64,000 nucleotides of DNA from Morinoia aosen (lineage: Eukaryota > Arthropoda > Malacostraca > Amphipoda > Talitridae): contig CM059567.1 of assembly GCA_030386875.1 (NCBI GenBank), forward strand, positions 82,329,130 to 82,393,129. The letters run 5' to 3'. A program made the translations under genes and the position numbers. Positions 30,271 through 42,788 of the stretch are shown in pieces. A model generated the notes under the pieces. It was not told the origin of the DNA, made no database searches, and saw only the letters and a program-made list of their open reading frames with translations. Each line of letters begins with the position of its first letter. The stretch's first letter is position 1.

Positions 30271-33200
30271 ATAAATCAATAAACAACATTCGAAATCTAG
30301 ATCTAACTCTTACAGTTGGAAATGATAAAATTAACCCATCAGAAAAAGTAAAGAATTTAGGTATTTGGTTCGATGGAAACATGTCCTTCAAATCCCACGT
30401 TGATAAAACCTGCAACGCAATTCACGGGACCTTATTGTTTTTCAATCGTATAAAAATTATGCTTGACGAAGAATCTAGATTTTTGGCCGTTAATTCTTTG
30501 GTCTTATCACGTATTGACTACTGTAGCCTGGTCTGGGGAGATAAATCGAAAGATCTTCAGAAAGACCTACAAAAATGCATGAATTTTGCAGCAAAGGTTG
30601 TATGCAGCGGTAAATTCAAAAATCATGACCACGTAACACCTCTCCTGAATAAACTTGGCTGGGCTCCGATTCGGGAAAGGTTTCTGGCGCACAAAGCCCA
30701 ATACGTTTTCTCCTCTTTATATCTTCCTCATAGCAGTGCTGAAATAGTGGAATTCCACTCCCCTACCGTCACGAACCAAAAGCCGAACAGGAGACGTGAT
30801 GTCTCAATCAAATACCGTTCATCTAGCATCGGGCAGAAAGCTCTGTAAGTATCAGGCGCCTTACTGTGGAACAGACTCCCCCAGAGCTTCAAAACCCCTC
30901 AAACACTCAGAGAATTCAAAACTAAAATGGCTCTCTATCTTGCGTCAACACAATAAGTGTGAACTGCAGTACGTGCTGGAAGAGTGCGCATATGCAGTAC
31001 GTGTATGCGTATATGCGTATGGATATAGGTGTACGTATGTGCGTGTCTGTATGTTTAGAACATATTCCCTTTTAAAATGCTCATGTTGATCCTGTTGTGA
31101 CGCAGTGTCGACCTTTACACTCTTCCAGTATGCTTCGGCCACACCATTTGAGGTTGTTTTGACTTTCTCGTTTTGCCCCAGCAATCTTGATAATGTTACG
31201 GTTGGCATTGTACATCGGTCCCTCTCATCTATTTCGAATCCGGTGAATTTTTCTGTGCCAAGGTCTGTAGTATACGAAATTTAAATTTTTCCGTTACTGT
31301 AAAATCCTTCATTTCATCCATACCAGGTATTTTAGCTTACTAGTTGATACAAAACAATGTAAAACTGCCTCTAGCATCAACCTAGCAGTCAAAGATGCAA
31401 GTTAATTTTGGATCTACCCGTTGTTCTTTCAACCTTTAATTCCTCATTTCACTAGTTCCAACGTTCGCAAGCTCAAATTTCAATATGGAAGTGCACCAAC
31501 TGGAGTGTTCTTAACAACGCATCACATGTGCAATGTTTTCTTGACCCCTTGAAATAAAATCCAGTGTTAAAATCAGACCAACACAACGGAGAGAATGCAT
31601 TTATCTACGTACTTTTCTCCCAATTATTTGTTCCAAAACTTAACCGATAGAAATATTACGATCATCATGTATTTGATATCAGCACAATGGAAGGAATGCA
31701 TTTTCTTTGTACTTTTCTCCCAACCATTTGTTTCAAATCAACCAATATAAATATTAAGATCCTCATGTATTCGATCTTAAGTCATGGTCTTAACTTTAAG
31801 ATATTCGTAAGTACTTTTCGCTCATATTGAAGCTTTTTGAACATGCGACGTAGTTCATTGGCAATTTTTTACTTTCCTGCGCTCGTGTGTATATTGGTGT
31901 TCCAGCTATGTAGCAAATATTACGGACTCGTGATCCAATAACGCGCACCCTAACAAGATTATTTTCAGCTATGTGTCACAGGGGTTTTGTGTTCTTAGTG
32001 ACTCACTTTCATCTTGCATTTCCAGACCCATATTAATTACCGCAAAGAGAGAGAGGATGTTAAATGTGAGGGTATTTTAGTACATACTTTCTCTACTTCG
32101 GTCTTTAAAAAAGGCCTCGGATCTGACGAATGTCATAACTTTAAAGATCATCATTTAAATCTTCTTATTCTGGTCTCAAATTGCTGTCGTAAGCTTTGTG
32201 TGGTAAACTCTTCTTACCTTTTTATTCTCGTGAATACACTACGACAACACTAATTTTAGATAGTTAACTTTTGTACGGTTCCACCTATGTTGAAAATATT
32301 ACAGCTAGCGATGTAAAACAATACTTTTCATGTCTTTTAACCTCGATGTACTCTTTGTGCCAGTACTATTAGCGCAGGTAAGAAATATCATAACCATTTT
32401 GTGTTTTGTGATAGCAAATATTATCGTTGGGACACCTTACATAGGGATGAAAGATCGGATGTGGGCTTTCACCGGATGTCAGATATAAACAAATGTAAAG
32501 CGTGACCAAGTGTAGAGGCATGACCGGATGCGGGGCATCACCGGAGGAGGGAGTGAAGTGTTGTCGCATGGGCGAAAGGAATTTTTGGATTTTGGAGTTG
32601 ATAATTTATTAGAAAAAAATAGGCTCCATTTCTATTCCTGGGCACCACAGATGAAGCACTAGTAATTGTGGAAAGCAACCTCATTCCCCTGCATGGAACC
32701 AACAGTTGTGATGCTGATTTTATTCGACAGGAATAAGTAAGATGACTTAGCGCACGTACAATAAGATAAATTTTCACTTCCTAGCAAAAATTTCAGAAAT
32801 CGAAACTTAGAAATTGAAACACAGAAACTGAAACTTAGTTCCGCCCTCCAAATGCAAACGATCCTCTTATACATATTATTGTTTATTTTTTATTAACGTG
32901 TGCTTCTCCCTAAATCCTGTGTCGACAACTATCATGTGTATTACGATAACCATGTATGAATAGCAATTAAGGATCTAAATCATATGTTCCAACACTTAAC
33001 ATGGGTGTTACGATAACCATGTATAAATAGCAATTAAGGGTTTCTATGTTAAGGTATTTGAATGCATTTTTCGCTTTCATTTTCAAAACTTGTGCGTACT
33101 AATGAAAGTGTTTTTCAAATGAGCGTCGCGAGGATTGTGCTCTCTTAGTTCAAAATCAGATTAGGCAAGGAAAGGAACTCAATTTTGTTGTACTTTTCTA

Positions 33201-33360
33201 TCAATCATTTTGTTTCAACATTCTACACGGGTATTACGATACCAATGTGTTATAATCATTTAAGGATGTTAATGTTAAGGTGTTTTAAAAACCAATGTAT
33301 CGACATTTCATGTTTGTACTTTATTGGAAATAAAATGTTTTTCTTTCTTTCTTTCTTTTT
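30271..33360 (+). mobile_element. LINE-2: 5'-truncated CR1/Jockey-like LINE inside Gypsy-2 RT
   Basis: The insertion sits between cttgga (30265-30270) and cttgga (33361-33366), splitting the Gypsy-2 codons for SKLD. It carries the last part of LINE ORF2 (30281-30848), about 2.5 kb of 3' UTR, AATAAA near the end and a (TTTC)n tail. A filler of about ten bases (ataaatcaat) lies at the 5' junction. Body and UTR closely match LINE-3 (61086 onward), so both belong to one subfamily; LINE-1 shares only the coding part and the extreme 3' end. Confidence 0.9.
30281..30848 (+). pseudogene. LINE-2 ORF2, C-terminal end
   Basis: The frame begins inside the RT thumb and shows the post-RT segment common to the three LINEs: SFKSHVDKTCNAIHGTLLFF, SLVLSRIDYCSLVWGD, CMNFAAKVVC, a DHVTPLLNKLGWAPI block and the RNRRRDVSIKYRSS segment. 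A TCA-to-TAA change gives a stop at 30846-30848, where LINE-3 is open and continues for about 35 more codons. The RT catalytic motif is not included. It is a dead fragment. Confidence 0.88.
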
Positions 33361-33366
33361 CTTGGA

Positions 33367-33906
33367 GTATATAACTCCTCCTGCTAACCCGCTAAATAAA
33401 TCTTCCACTCTGGGTATAGGGTAGGTATCAAGCCTAGTGGCTCTGTTGACGGTTAGTTTGTAGTCCCCACATATTCGGATGCTTTGATCAGCCTTTAGCT
33501 TAGGGACGATAGCCGCTGCCCATCTTGAGTACTGTACAGGGGTGGGGATACCTTCCTGCACCAGTCTATCAAGTTCTGCCTCCACCTTAGGTCTAAGTGT
33601 GTAAGGCACGTTCCTGGCCTTACAAAACTTTGGTGGTAAGGCTGGATCCACTTCTATTTTGAAATTCCTTCCCTTAAAGCAACCTAGACCTGGTTGAAAA
33701 AGGTCGGGGAATTTATTTGCTAACTCTTCAGGGCAGGTAGTCAATTTGTTGACTTCATTTGCTACTATAGTTAGCCCAAGGGAATCAATCAGGTCCCTAC
33801 CCAGCAAAGCTGGCCCCTCCCTGTCTACAATCACAATAGTTGCTAGCTGAGGAACCATACCACCAGATTCACGCTGGATGTTAGCCCTAATCTCCCCACA
33901 AACCAC
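33367..33906 (-). pseudogene. pol: Gypsy-2 protease end and RT N-terminal part
   Basis: The frame reads from the protease end (LLGRDLIDSLGL) through the linker FPDLFQPGLGCFKG, and into the RT start: PPKFCKARNVPYTLRPK, SRWAAAIVPKLK, the IRICGDYKLTVN block and YPIPRVEDLF. It stops at GGVIYSK where LINE-2 is inserted and continues on the other side at 30270. Unlike Gypsy-1, the linker here is open. Confidence 0.93.
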
Positions 33907-34992
33907 TAGTGAGGTTCCCCCATAAGTCTAAGCTTAACATCAGAAGGTCTCAGCTCGGGTCTTGACATAGCTGGTATTTTAGAGTAGGTGGCCATTGAAA
34001 GGATAGACCTGGCAGCACCTGTATCTACCTCCATCTCTAATGGCATACCATTTAGTAACAATTATATTTTGATTGGGGGTTTCATTTCCTCGGCTAAAGA
34101 AAATATTTTCCCGTAACACTCATGATTGGGGGCTGGGTAGTCTGCACTGGTTCCATTGCTAGTTCCATTAGGGTTAGGGGGTGTTCCCTCCCCCTTTTTT
34201 CATGCATAGCATGCCTCAAAATTATTTTTGTTGACTTTAGCAGATTTCTGCTCTTTTGTTAGTTTGAAACAGCATTTTTTTAGATGACCTTTTTGGCCAC
34301 AACCATGACAAACACTGTCTTTGTAGGGGCAATCTCTACGCCAATGCAGATTACCACAGCCGCTGCATGCTGATTTGGGGCTAGCTTGGGCCTGAGTCTT
34401 GCCCTGAGGCTTGTACGCAGTTTGCTGAACTTTGCTCTGGCCTACATTTAGAATTGAATTTGATTGCCTCAACCCCACTGTTTCTCTCAGTGTAGTTTCT
34501 TTAGCAGTAGATAGATCCATGGCCTTTTGCCATGTCAGGCCAGCTTCATTCAGCAAGCAATTTTGAATTTCATTACTAGACACACCCAAAATGAATCTGT
34601 CCAGCAAGGTTTCTTCTAGCATTTCCTGTTTGAAATTACAGGTATGAGAAAGGGCTTTCAAGCTAGCCACAAAATCAGCAATGCTTTCCCCTTGTCTCTG
34701 GTTCCGCTTATGGAACCTAAACCTCTCAAATATCTGATTTCTTGTTGGTTTAAAATGCCGTCTCAACGCTTCCACAATCTCGTCATAAGTAGCATCAAGG
34801 GTTTTTTAGGAGACACTAGGTCTTTTATCAACCTATCAACTTTTGGACCCACTAGTGAAATTAGTGTGGGGTTTTTCTTTTTCCCCTATTTTGTTTATTA
34901 AAAAATAGCAGTGTAATCTAGTTTCGTAGTCTCCAAATTCGTCTTCTACAGGATTAAATTCTCCCACTGAATCTATCAATGGCATATTGAAT
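33907..34992 (-). pseudogene. gag: Gypsy-2 Gag and protease start
   Basis: The likely Gag start is the ATG at about 34983-34985 (MPLIDSVGEFNPVEDEF); a frameshift and stop near 34800-34840 split the first 50 codons from the main frame (34200-34775). That frame carries the same capsid blocks as Gypsy-1 and the two zinc knuckles CSGCGNLHWRRDC and CHGCGQKGHLKKC. Downstream (33940-34190) the protease MEVDTGAARSIL is still readable but another frame break and a stop have occurred. Confidence 0.85.
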
Positions 34993-35189
34993 TTTTAGTG
35001 AGTTTAATACACTGTGAAAAGTAGAAAAAAATCACAGCACAAATAGTACAATCACTAGATCAATTCTGAGTTTCTTCACTAGTCTAGCCAGTCTAGCAAC
35101 ACCAGTGAGCAGAACAACAAAAAAAATTTCGCTAGGCAAATTCAATGTTCCCTCACTAGTCACTACCACTGAGCCACTTCCAGCAGTTC

Positions 35190-35208
35190 TACCAAATCTC
35201 GTCGCCAA
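35190..35208 (-). other. Gypsy-2 primer binding site
   Basis: The minus strand next to the 5' LTR reads TTGGCGACGAGATTTGG, nearly the same as in Gypsy-1. It is a TGG-start site, probably pairing with a tRNA 3' end. Confidence 0.65.
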
Positions 35209-35622
35209 TGTGGTGGAGTAGGTAACCCTACACTAGAGCACAGTATAGATTCCACATAGACACAACACAGTTATAGTGCTGACAATAATACACAATGCAG
35301 TGACACATCACTTCAGGTAAATAATGCACTCACCTCTTGGACACCTTAACTTAAATACTCAATTATGTGACATGTGGTTAGCAAGAGTAGAGCGGAGATA
35401 GGTGGGAATATATAGAAAAGAGTAGAGTAGAATTAAGTATATTAGTTTAGAAATTAAGAAGTTAGATACCAACCACAGTAGGTAATTATATACACACTCG
35501 GCCAACATTTATTTGTTGTTGAGCCCGAGACCACTAGGAGACTGACTTGCGAGTGTTGCTCTCTCGAGCGTTGCCAACTTTTGGTCTCTCTAACTAGAAC
35601 TTACACTACTTGCTATATTACA
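35209..35622 (-). repeat. Gypsy-2 5' LTR
   Basis: 414 bp, partner of 27336-27749, with the same TGTGGTGGAG start and ATATTACA end. Confidence 0.94.
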
Positions 35623-35627
35623 GATAC

Positions 35628-36606
35628 GTTATGCAAGCTGAATAAACATGATAATAATGAAAAGGAAAAATACATGCCTCTCACAATAAAACATTTGTCT
35701 CTTTAAAATGGCCACACAACAAACACTGGCACTCTTAAAATCACATGATAGACTAGTCTTATATAAAATGGCCGGAATCTAATTACTGCAGCTGTTCAAA
35801 GGCCACCTTTTTAAATGACTCACAGCAGAACATGGGTTTGTTCGTGCATTTTCATCAAGTCTGTTGACTAAAAATTAAATGCCAATGACATTACAGCACA
35901 TGGCACCAAAAGAAACACTTCTTTGCTTCAGAACTTTAGTTTCATTGCTTACTTGATGTTTTGGGAAGAAGATCATCTGGGAGGTAGAAGTCAGGGTCGT
36001 CGACAAAGGCGTCATCCTCTAGCTCGATGTTGCTGTCATCACAGCTCGGGGGAACCAGAAAGTAGCTGCATTTGTCCTTTTGTTACTGAGCAGGCTGTTT
36101 GGTGCTTCTCTTGAGCGCAGAGTAGAAGAACACGAGCTAAAATGATGTAGCACGATATAAACATAAAACACACAAAAATAATGCACGATAACCTTCATTA
36201 AAAGCCACGTTTAAGTCGTCAAATAAGAAACCTAATGCGGGCGAATGTCCCGAGTGGGACTCTCACTTTGGTAATCATCATTTTACACCAATTGATTTTC
36301 TTTTCACAATATACACTTCACACACATCTTACATTGTACCAAATTTATTTGGCTATGTGGTATCAAGTTTTAACACGCCTACCTCCATAATTGCGGGCGT
36401 AGGCGACGTGTGTGTAGGAGCAACTCAACGCATTTCTGACTCGAATCATGCACACTCTCACTTTTTCCCAGCACTCTTGGAAAAAAATAATAAAAGAGCA
36501 TAACGTGTGGAAAATTTTAGAAACCTTTTCTAGCGACACTCAGAAGGAAATGGTCCGCACTCTGAAAATCAGTGCCGAGTGCGTATGGATTACATGGTCT
36601 ATATAA
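35628..36606. other. Single-copy stretch between two mobile elements
   Basis: No repeat partner is seen in the window. It may be host intron or intergenic DNA. A small candidate exon lies on its minus strand (35942-36082). Confidence 0.4.
35942..36082 (-). other. Possible host exon (46 codons, unrecognised)
   Basis: On the minus strand a stop-bounded frame reads an acidic, non-repetitive peptide including ELEDDAFVDDPDFYLPDDLL. It is followed either by a GTAAGC donor site (35947-35952) or, four codons further, by a TGA stop. An AG acceptor-like site (36077-36078) can start it. Composition and the adjacent splice consensus are the only evidence. I do not recognise the protein. Confidence 0.2.
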
Positions 36607-36692
36607 GGCCCTTTTACATTGACGGTGTCTTCGCGCTCCACACCGTCGCTCCATCCCGCGAGTCAAATAAGCTCCGCCCACAGCAGAGCAAA

Positions 36693-36862
36693 TATACAAG
36701 CAGACAGAGGTTAGAGATCACGCTGGTTACGTGCGACGTTTATTGGTGACGATGTAGTACAGGTGGGGATGCGAACCAAATGCGCGGGCCCTAAAGAGCT
36801 CATCGCTTATAAGACCTCTGAGGTGCACGGGGGAAGAGGGCATGGATGGCGCTTGGCGCACA
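36693..36862 (-). repeat. LARD-like element, 3' LTR (170 bp)
   Basis: 170 bp, about 100 bp shorter than its partner because it lacks the internal repeat expansion. Its outer end reads TATACAAG where the partner has TATGCAGG. Confidence 0.85.
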
Positions 36863-36885
36863 TACCTCCCCCCCTTTACCCGGAT

Positions 36886-39800
36886 AGGTATTCAATTATA
36901 AACCAAAAAAAATAATATTATTCGGGCGGATAAAAACAAAAATTTAAATTTCAAACACAAAATCCGCCTCACATGCGTGTAATACTCAAAGGTAATTAGT
37001 AACCAAACAATTAAATTTGATCAAACTCAGTAAAAGATACCTCGCAAAAGAATTATTTATAACACTGCAACACAAGCAAGAAGTACAAGGGCGCTGAAGC
37101 AACAACAAATGCCTTTATCCTCAACATTGAAAAGAAATAAAAACTAGCTGCTACAAAAACAACAGCACAACTAATTAAATTACAATGTCCTTACTTACGT
37201 CAACAAGACACAGCAAAGGGAAGTAAATGAAACGCCAGATAATCTCATTAATAAAAACACAATTTCGATTCGCATCAACCCAAATAATTTCATTTCCTTC
37301 GCAATAAAAAGTTCAAATAAGTCCAAAAACAACATTAATAACGAAATAATAACTAAACAGAATTAAAGCAAATCCATTAATTAAATTTCGCACAACTACA
37401 AATGTTAACACCATCGTTTTCTCCAAACATGTTGCACTCGCTCGATTGCATAGTGAGCGTAAAACACATACAACATTAGCATGATTAAATAGTTATTACA
37501 TAGCGAGAACTAGATTAAATAGTGATTATATAGCTTATACGATTATAAAACATTTAAAAGAAATGGGTCAAGTAAACCAGCAAGGAAAAAAGGAAAATCG
37601 GTACAGATCGGTTTCGTTCACATTAACAATCCAATGGGTTTAATAAAACTTTTATCCCGTAATTTCATCGCAGAAACTTTGAAATAAAAACAAACAGTTG
37701 AAGAAAGTCTGCTACAAAACGTAATAATTTATGAAAACGTTGTGAAAATCTAAACAAGGAAAAATGAATAACAGTAATATATAACTGCAAATTAAGTTCA
37801 ATATTTTCAATACTACTAAATTTGGTCGATTCCTCTCCCATCACGTCGAAGTTGTTCACCATATTAGATTTAAAACATTTTTCAAGTCAATCGATAGGCA
37901 GAACGCAAATGACGTAGTACCTTAGAACTCGTTATTACAAAACTTAATTACATGGTCATATAACACATCGAGTATACGATTATATGAAATTCGGGTTAGT
38001 TATACACCCAACAAAACAAAAAGGAACAATCACTAATCAATTTCAAATAATCGCAATCCAATCATAACGAAATGTATACATAGTATATAACTCTTGAACG
38101 ATTCTGAATTTATAATTACCTTCTTTCAAGTTTCTAAATATACTTAAACCACGTTCACGTTAGCAACACCACGAACATGGTAAAGTAACATCGTAGAAAA
38201 TAAACACTCTTTTCAAGCAGAACATCTCCTTTTCAAGTTGAGTTATTTTTGTATTTAAAGTCAATGGTTCACCTTATCAATGGTTCACCGTTGTTCTCCT
38301 TCCCTTTCACGAAGGTGAATTATCCCTACTTAGTTTGGATAAACTGCGTGCGTTGTTGACTGCGCGCTTAAGTTGACTGCGCGTTACCGTGTTACAAGAT
38401 GTTGTGTTACCGCTCGCACCCGTGCGACCTGAAATTGGAAAAAATACGAGAAGATTAGCATGGTTAAAGCGCAAAATTTAGTACATGAATGATTGAATAA
38501 AGTAAATTGAGAAACACCTTTAGTGTCAGAGTGATCCTTTACCGAATCTTCCTATTTAGTTAATGACAAGTAAACATTCTTAAAACTTTGAGTCGATGAT
38601 TTAAATGTCCAACAAGAACAAGTCTCTCATTATCATTTTAATTTTCTCAGAGAATGAATGCTTACTCAATAAAGATCAGCTCAATTCCGAATAGGCATTT
38701 AATTTGCTGAGAGATCGAAAATAATCTCTCCACATTAAAATCTCGGCATGAATAGCGACCGGATGTCGCTAGAATTTTCCAATCTGTATTTAAAATGTGA
38801 ATTCAGCATATTAATTGTCATCGAGACATGAGAGTGCGCACTTGAACCTTTCCCAGACAATGCACGGCAAAAAAAAAATTAAATATCTGCGAAGTCGTCA
38901 ATTCTCGCAAAACGTGCAAACAAAAAATTTCAAAAATTCAAAAATTCTCAACAATCACGTGCGGCTTTAACACAAGAACATAAGAAAATTATTATTCTGT
39001 GATTGTTAAACCTTTACACTGTAAACGATTACTTTACATTTCACATATCGCGTGACGTTAATGCCTTAATCAAAAAGGTAAATACTAAAGCGTATGCGTG
39101 GTTAACATGAAGCATAAGCAAATACAACAAAAACACACAATTGAATACATAAGGTAAAAAACACGATTTGTTGTCAAGATAAAAATCAATATTGACGTTA
39201 AACACTCTGAATTTTAATCGTTCAATCAGTTGTTAATTATCACGTAGAAACTTTGGGAGACTTGACGATAAATTTTACATTCTTTTACGTCTGATTAATT
39301 TCAAATTTATGAATTTATTTATGTTAATTTCAAATTTACTTATTATGAAATTCGAGTAGGCTTGCAAAATGACTGTATGACGTACTAGATCGTTTATACG
39401 TGCTCAAAAAATATTAAAAACAGCCACTCTCGTTGAACAAATAACTAAGAAATAAATAGAATTTTATTACTTTTAATTAGTCTCCACAATTTCATAATTA
39501 GTCTCCTTAATTTCTCCAAAACACATCTTATTCGTGACTATTCACCAGTCATATTCATATCAGCTGTCAACTGTTGCCAGACAAAGCAACCGGAAACAAG
39601 GCGCTCACGGCCTTACCAGAGTTCAATGCCTGCACGGTACTTGCGGCCTTGAGCAACGCAAAAAGAATAAGCTGCACTACTCACTCTACCTTTATGTTAC
39701 TCGTTACTCTTAACTAATTACCAGACCACCACGTGTGGTTAATTAATGGGAATCTATCGCCTCTCATTATTACTCTCGTGTACTACTTCTGTTCGCCAGC

Positions 39801-41541
39801 ACAATGACAACCGCAATCAACAATGCTAAACTCTGACCGTCATGGTATCAATGGCATTATTTTCACCACATGAAATTATGAACTGAAATCAGAGTCCCAT
39901 CGAAATTAACGGTAACAGCTTCTCTTAAAGCTTACTCACTTAATTGTCTGCGCAAATTAATTCAACACTATTTCTCAACAGTATCACTCGACCTCGCTGG
40001 TAAATGTACCTGGTAACCTTAAACCATTTTACCAGATATATCCACAGACTTGTCGGTATCTTTTACCATGCGCTGCAACGCTTTATTTATTCTCTCACGG
40101 ACATTCACTCTGCCGCGGTATCTTCTCTTTTTGCTCTATTTTTCTCACATATTTCTTCTTTCGTACTCAGAGCAATAACATCAGGAATGTATCATCTGAA
40201 CATCCATTATTACTTACTTCACTTGAAAGAGTATCTTCCAACTTTAATATATTTTTAATTCTCGAAATCACATTGCATTTCTCAGTACATATTTCATCAC
40301 TATTACATCATTTCAATGCGTTGTACTACTTTTACATCATCTTTTAATCAATTCCTGTCCTCTTAATACAGCGAATTGTTCTTTCAATAATTGATCCTTT
40401 GATCAGTAGTACTTCCTCGAACTCATAATGCATTGATTCTCTTGCAACAATCATAATGTAATGATTCTCTTGCAAACAATTCCCTCCTTATTCACTACTG
40501 CTTGAACGTTGAGTTTTACAAAGGTCTTCAGCATTACCTTTAGGCAAATTGGAACTCACCTCCCCCTGCAGCATCCTATCAGACGCAACCAGCAAAAAAC
40601 TCAGGTAATGACCAACATGTTGCACAGGCGACAAAAGGCATTTAAAGATATTTATGTCTCTTTCGCCAATATATCCACGCAAGAAAAATAACCGTGGTAG
40701 TCATTGTACTCGTTACAGGAGCGCTGGTTACTGGAATTTCAGGCATAGTTACGTTACTAGTTTGGTGTTTAGGTATTACACATTACATCACTGCTCAACT
40801 GAGCTTAAAGATTGTTCAAGCGCAAATTTATACAACAGTTACTAAATCAATACAAATTTAGTTAAATCACTTATAACAACACTTCAAGAAAATTGCGCCA
40901 TTCACTTCAAAAAAAACTCTCTTATACTCTTAGAAAAACTCATGTCTAGGGATTATTGCACTCAGTGTAGGTGCACACTGCTTGCTCTCTAACTTGCTCT
41001 CACTGCGAGTACAGCCTATGTTTGGCCTTGACGCCTGCGCGCACGCAAACAATAACTGACTGAAGAAAAAAAAAACACTACTACTGCTGCTGCGAACACA
41101 ATAACAATTAATTGTTGCTGCGTTACTTATCTTAAATTGTAGGTTTAGTTGTCGTTGTCGAACGTTGTCGCGGTCTCTGCAGTCGTTGGAAGCGATGCAC
41201 CGTTACTGCTTCACCCGTAGCACGAAGATAACGTGGTCGGATGAATCACCTCGTAGTTGTAGTTTTTAGCTCTGTAGTCGCCCTTTCCGTAGATCTCTGA
41301 AGCTCTCTGTAGACGCTGTCCTTATAATCGCTTCTTAGAAGTTATAATTCTCGTCGTCACCAGACGATCTTCTCGGTAGTTCTCTTAATTTCTCTGTAGT
41401 TATCTGTAATCTTCTCCGCCGTGTTGATTTGCTGAAATCACTGGATCTTCTTCTCAAACTTCTGTAAGTTTCTCGTCGAATCTTGACTTCTCAAATATAT
41501 CTTCTCAAATTCGTGGGTCTGTCAACTCTCTGGCCACCAAA
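36886..41541. other. LARD-like element interior, no coding sequence seen
   Basis: AT-rich for most of its length, with the last ~450 bp next to the 5' LTR (41090-41541) rich in T, C and G (repeated gtcgttgtcg, cttctc and ctctgtagt words). No reading frame longer than about 85 codons and no retroelement motif was found on either strand. Confidence 0.75.
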
Positions 41542-41811
41542 TATGCAGGCAGACAGAGGTTAGAGATCACGCTGGTTACGTGCGACGTTTATTGGTGACG
41601 ATGTAGTACAGGTGGGGATGCGAACCAAATGCGCGGGCCCTAAAGAGCTCACCGCTCACCGCTTTCACCGCTTATAAGACCCCCATAAGACCCCCTTAAG
41701 ACCCCCGCTTTCACCGCTTATAAGACCCCCTTTCACCCCCATAAGAGCTCACCGCTTATAAGACCTCTGAGGTGCACGGGGGAAGAGGGCATGGATGGCG
41801 CTTGGCGCACA
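41542..41811 (-). repeat. LARD-like element, 5' LTR (270 bp) with internal expansion
   Basis: Relative to 36693-36862 it has about 100 extra bases between 41650 and 41755: repeated ctcaccgct, ttataagaccccc and tttcaccg units, apparently a local tandem duplication. The outer parts match the 3' LTR closely. Confidence 0.85.
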
Positions 41812-41938
41812 CAAAATGACCCTAATTGCCACGCTCACGGTGATGAGCGGCGACATTCTGCATGCTAAATATTGGCGGTGTGCACTGCCAGTCGACAGCG
41901 TTCAGTTGTTCTTGAGACCATAGAGAGCATGTGTAGTC

Positions 41939-42194
41939 ATGGCTTACATATTATGGAGCAAAGAAGAAATTGAAACCCCTATCGAAAAATGTAAAGAATT
42001 TCCATGTTCATGGAACGTTAAGCTCGCGGAGAATAAAAACAGTGTCCAAAGAAGATGCTTTTAAAAGTATGGCATCTCACTTCCCAAATTATAATATTTC
42101 AATGGTTAGAATGAAAATTCAAACACTGAGAGGCCAAGATAGGAAACAGCTCTCACTATTCAAAAAATCAAAGAAAAATACTCAGCCTGTGTGA
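41939..42194 (+). pseudogene. MADF (Myb/SANT-like) domain protein, frameshifted
   Basis: Starting at the ATG at 41939-41941, the first frame reads the N-terminal half of a MADF domain (LWSKEEIETPIEKCKEFPCS, then WNVKLAENKNSV) and ends at a TAA. One frame over, from about 42045, the second half continues (DAFKSMASHFPNY, VRMKIQTLRGQDRKQLS), ending at 42194 in a short KKSKKN basic tail. The order and spacing fit a MADF domain of about 80 residues, a DNA-binding fold found in transcription factors and in the second protein of PIF/Harbinger transposons. One frameshift around 42045 breaks it. Confidence 0.75.
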
Positions 42195-42788
42195 ACGTAA
42201 AATTAATTACAGTGCAATTAAAATTATACAGTGTGCATTGCTCTCGGGAAAAGTACTTGAAGTAGACGAAAAACATTCGGCAGGTGTTAGAAGATTATTG
42301 AAATTAAAGGAGAAGTAAATAAGTACACCTACAAATTAGTAATTGGTATTTATTTTTTCTTTCTATTTTCAGTATTTTTTAAAGTAATTGGGTTGTAATA
42401 AAGTTTTTTAGAATATTAGCTTTTTACTTCTGCAAAATATTCTGTAAATACTCTGCAAATTATTCTGCCAAGTATTCTGCATGTATTGCAAGAGCAATAC
42501 TGACGATCAGGGCTCCCACTGAAAATGTTCAGATAAACCTAGATTGAACATGAAGAAATCAAGATTCGTTAAAAATAAACGTAGAAGTGTAGTTTTAACA
42601 AGAAAAAAGTAAAAGTTAACATTCGTTAGTATAAACAATGACGGTAATGCTGATTTTATTCCTGTATTTCCTCCTAACTCTCTTCTGCAGCGCAAATTTC
42701 AATATTAAGTCAACTTTTCTGTTGTCCAAGGCGCTTTTCATTACGCTGGTGACATACTCTGTTGATGACATCTCGTACCAATTTCGGT

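Larger units (their letters stand above)
27336..35622 (-). mobile_element. Gypsy-2: full-length Ty3/Gypsy retrotransposon with LINE insertion
   Basis: LTRs are 414 bp each (27336-27749 and 35209-35622) and gatac flanks both ends (27331-27335, 35623-35627). The minus-strand order is 5' LTR, primer site, gag, protease, RT, RNase H, integrase, polypurine tract (27750-27765), 3' LTR. LTR differences are few by eye, so insertion is recent. Two later insertions broke it: a truncated LINE in RT (30271-33360) and a 55-bp SINE tail in integrase (28669-28723). Without these it would be about 5.1 kb. Gypsy-1 is an older relative. Confidence 0.95.
36693..41811 (-). mobile_element. Non-coding LTR retrotransposon (LARD-like)
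   Basis: Terminal repeats at 36693-36862 and 41542-41811 share the core CAGACAGAGGTTAGAGATC through GGCGCTTGGCGCACA. caaa is duplicated outside (36689-36692, 41812-41815). A polypurine tract lies beside the left repeat (36863-36885; minus AAAGGGGGGAGGTA) and a primer site TTTGGTGGCCAGAGAG beside the right one, giving minus orientation. The 4.7-kb AT-rich interior has only short frames and no Gag, RT or integrase. It fits a large retrotransposon derivative moved in trans. Confidence 0.85.
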
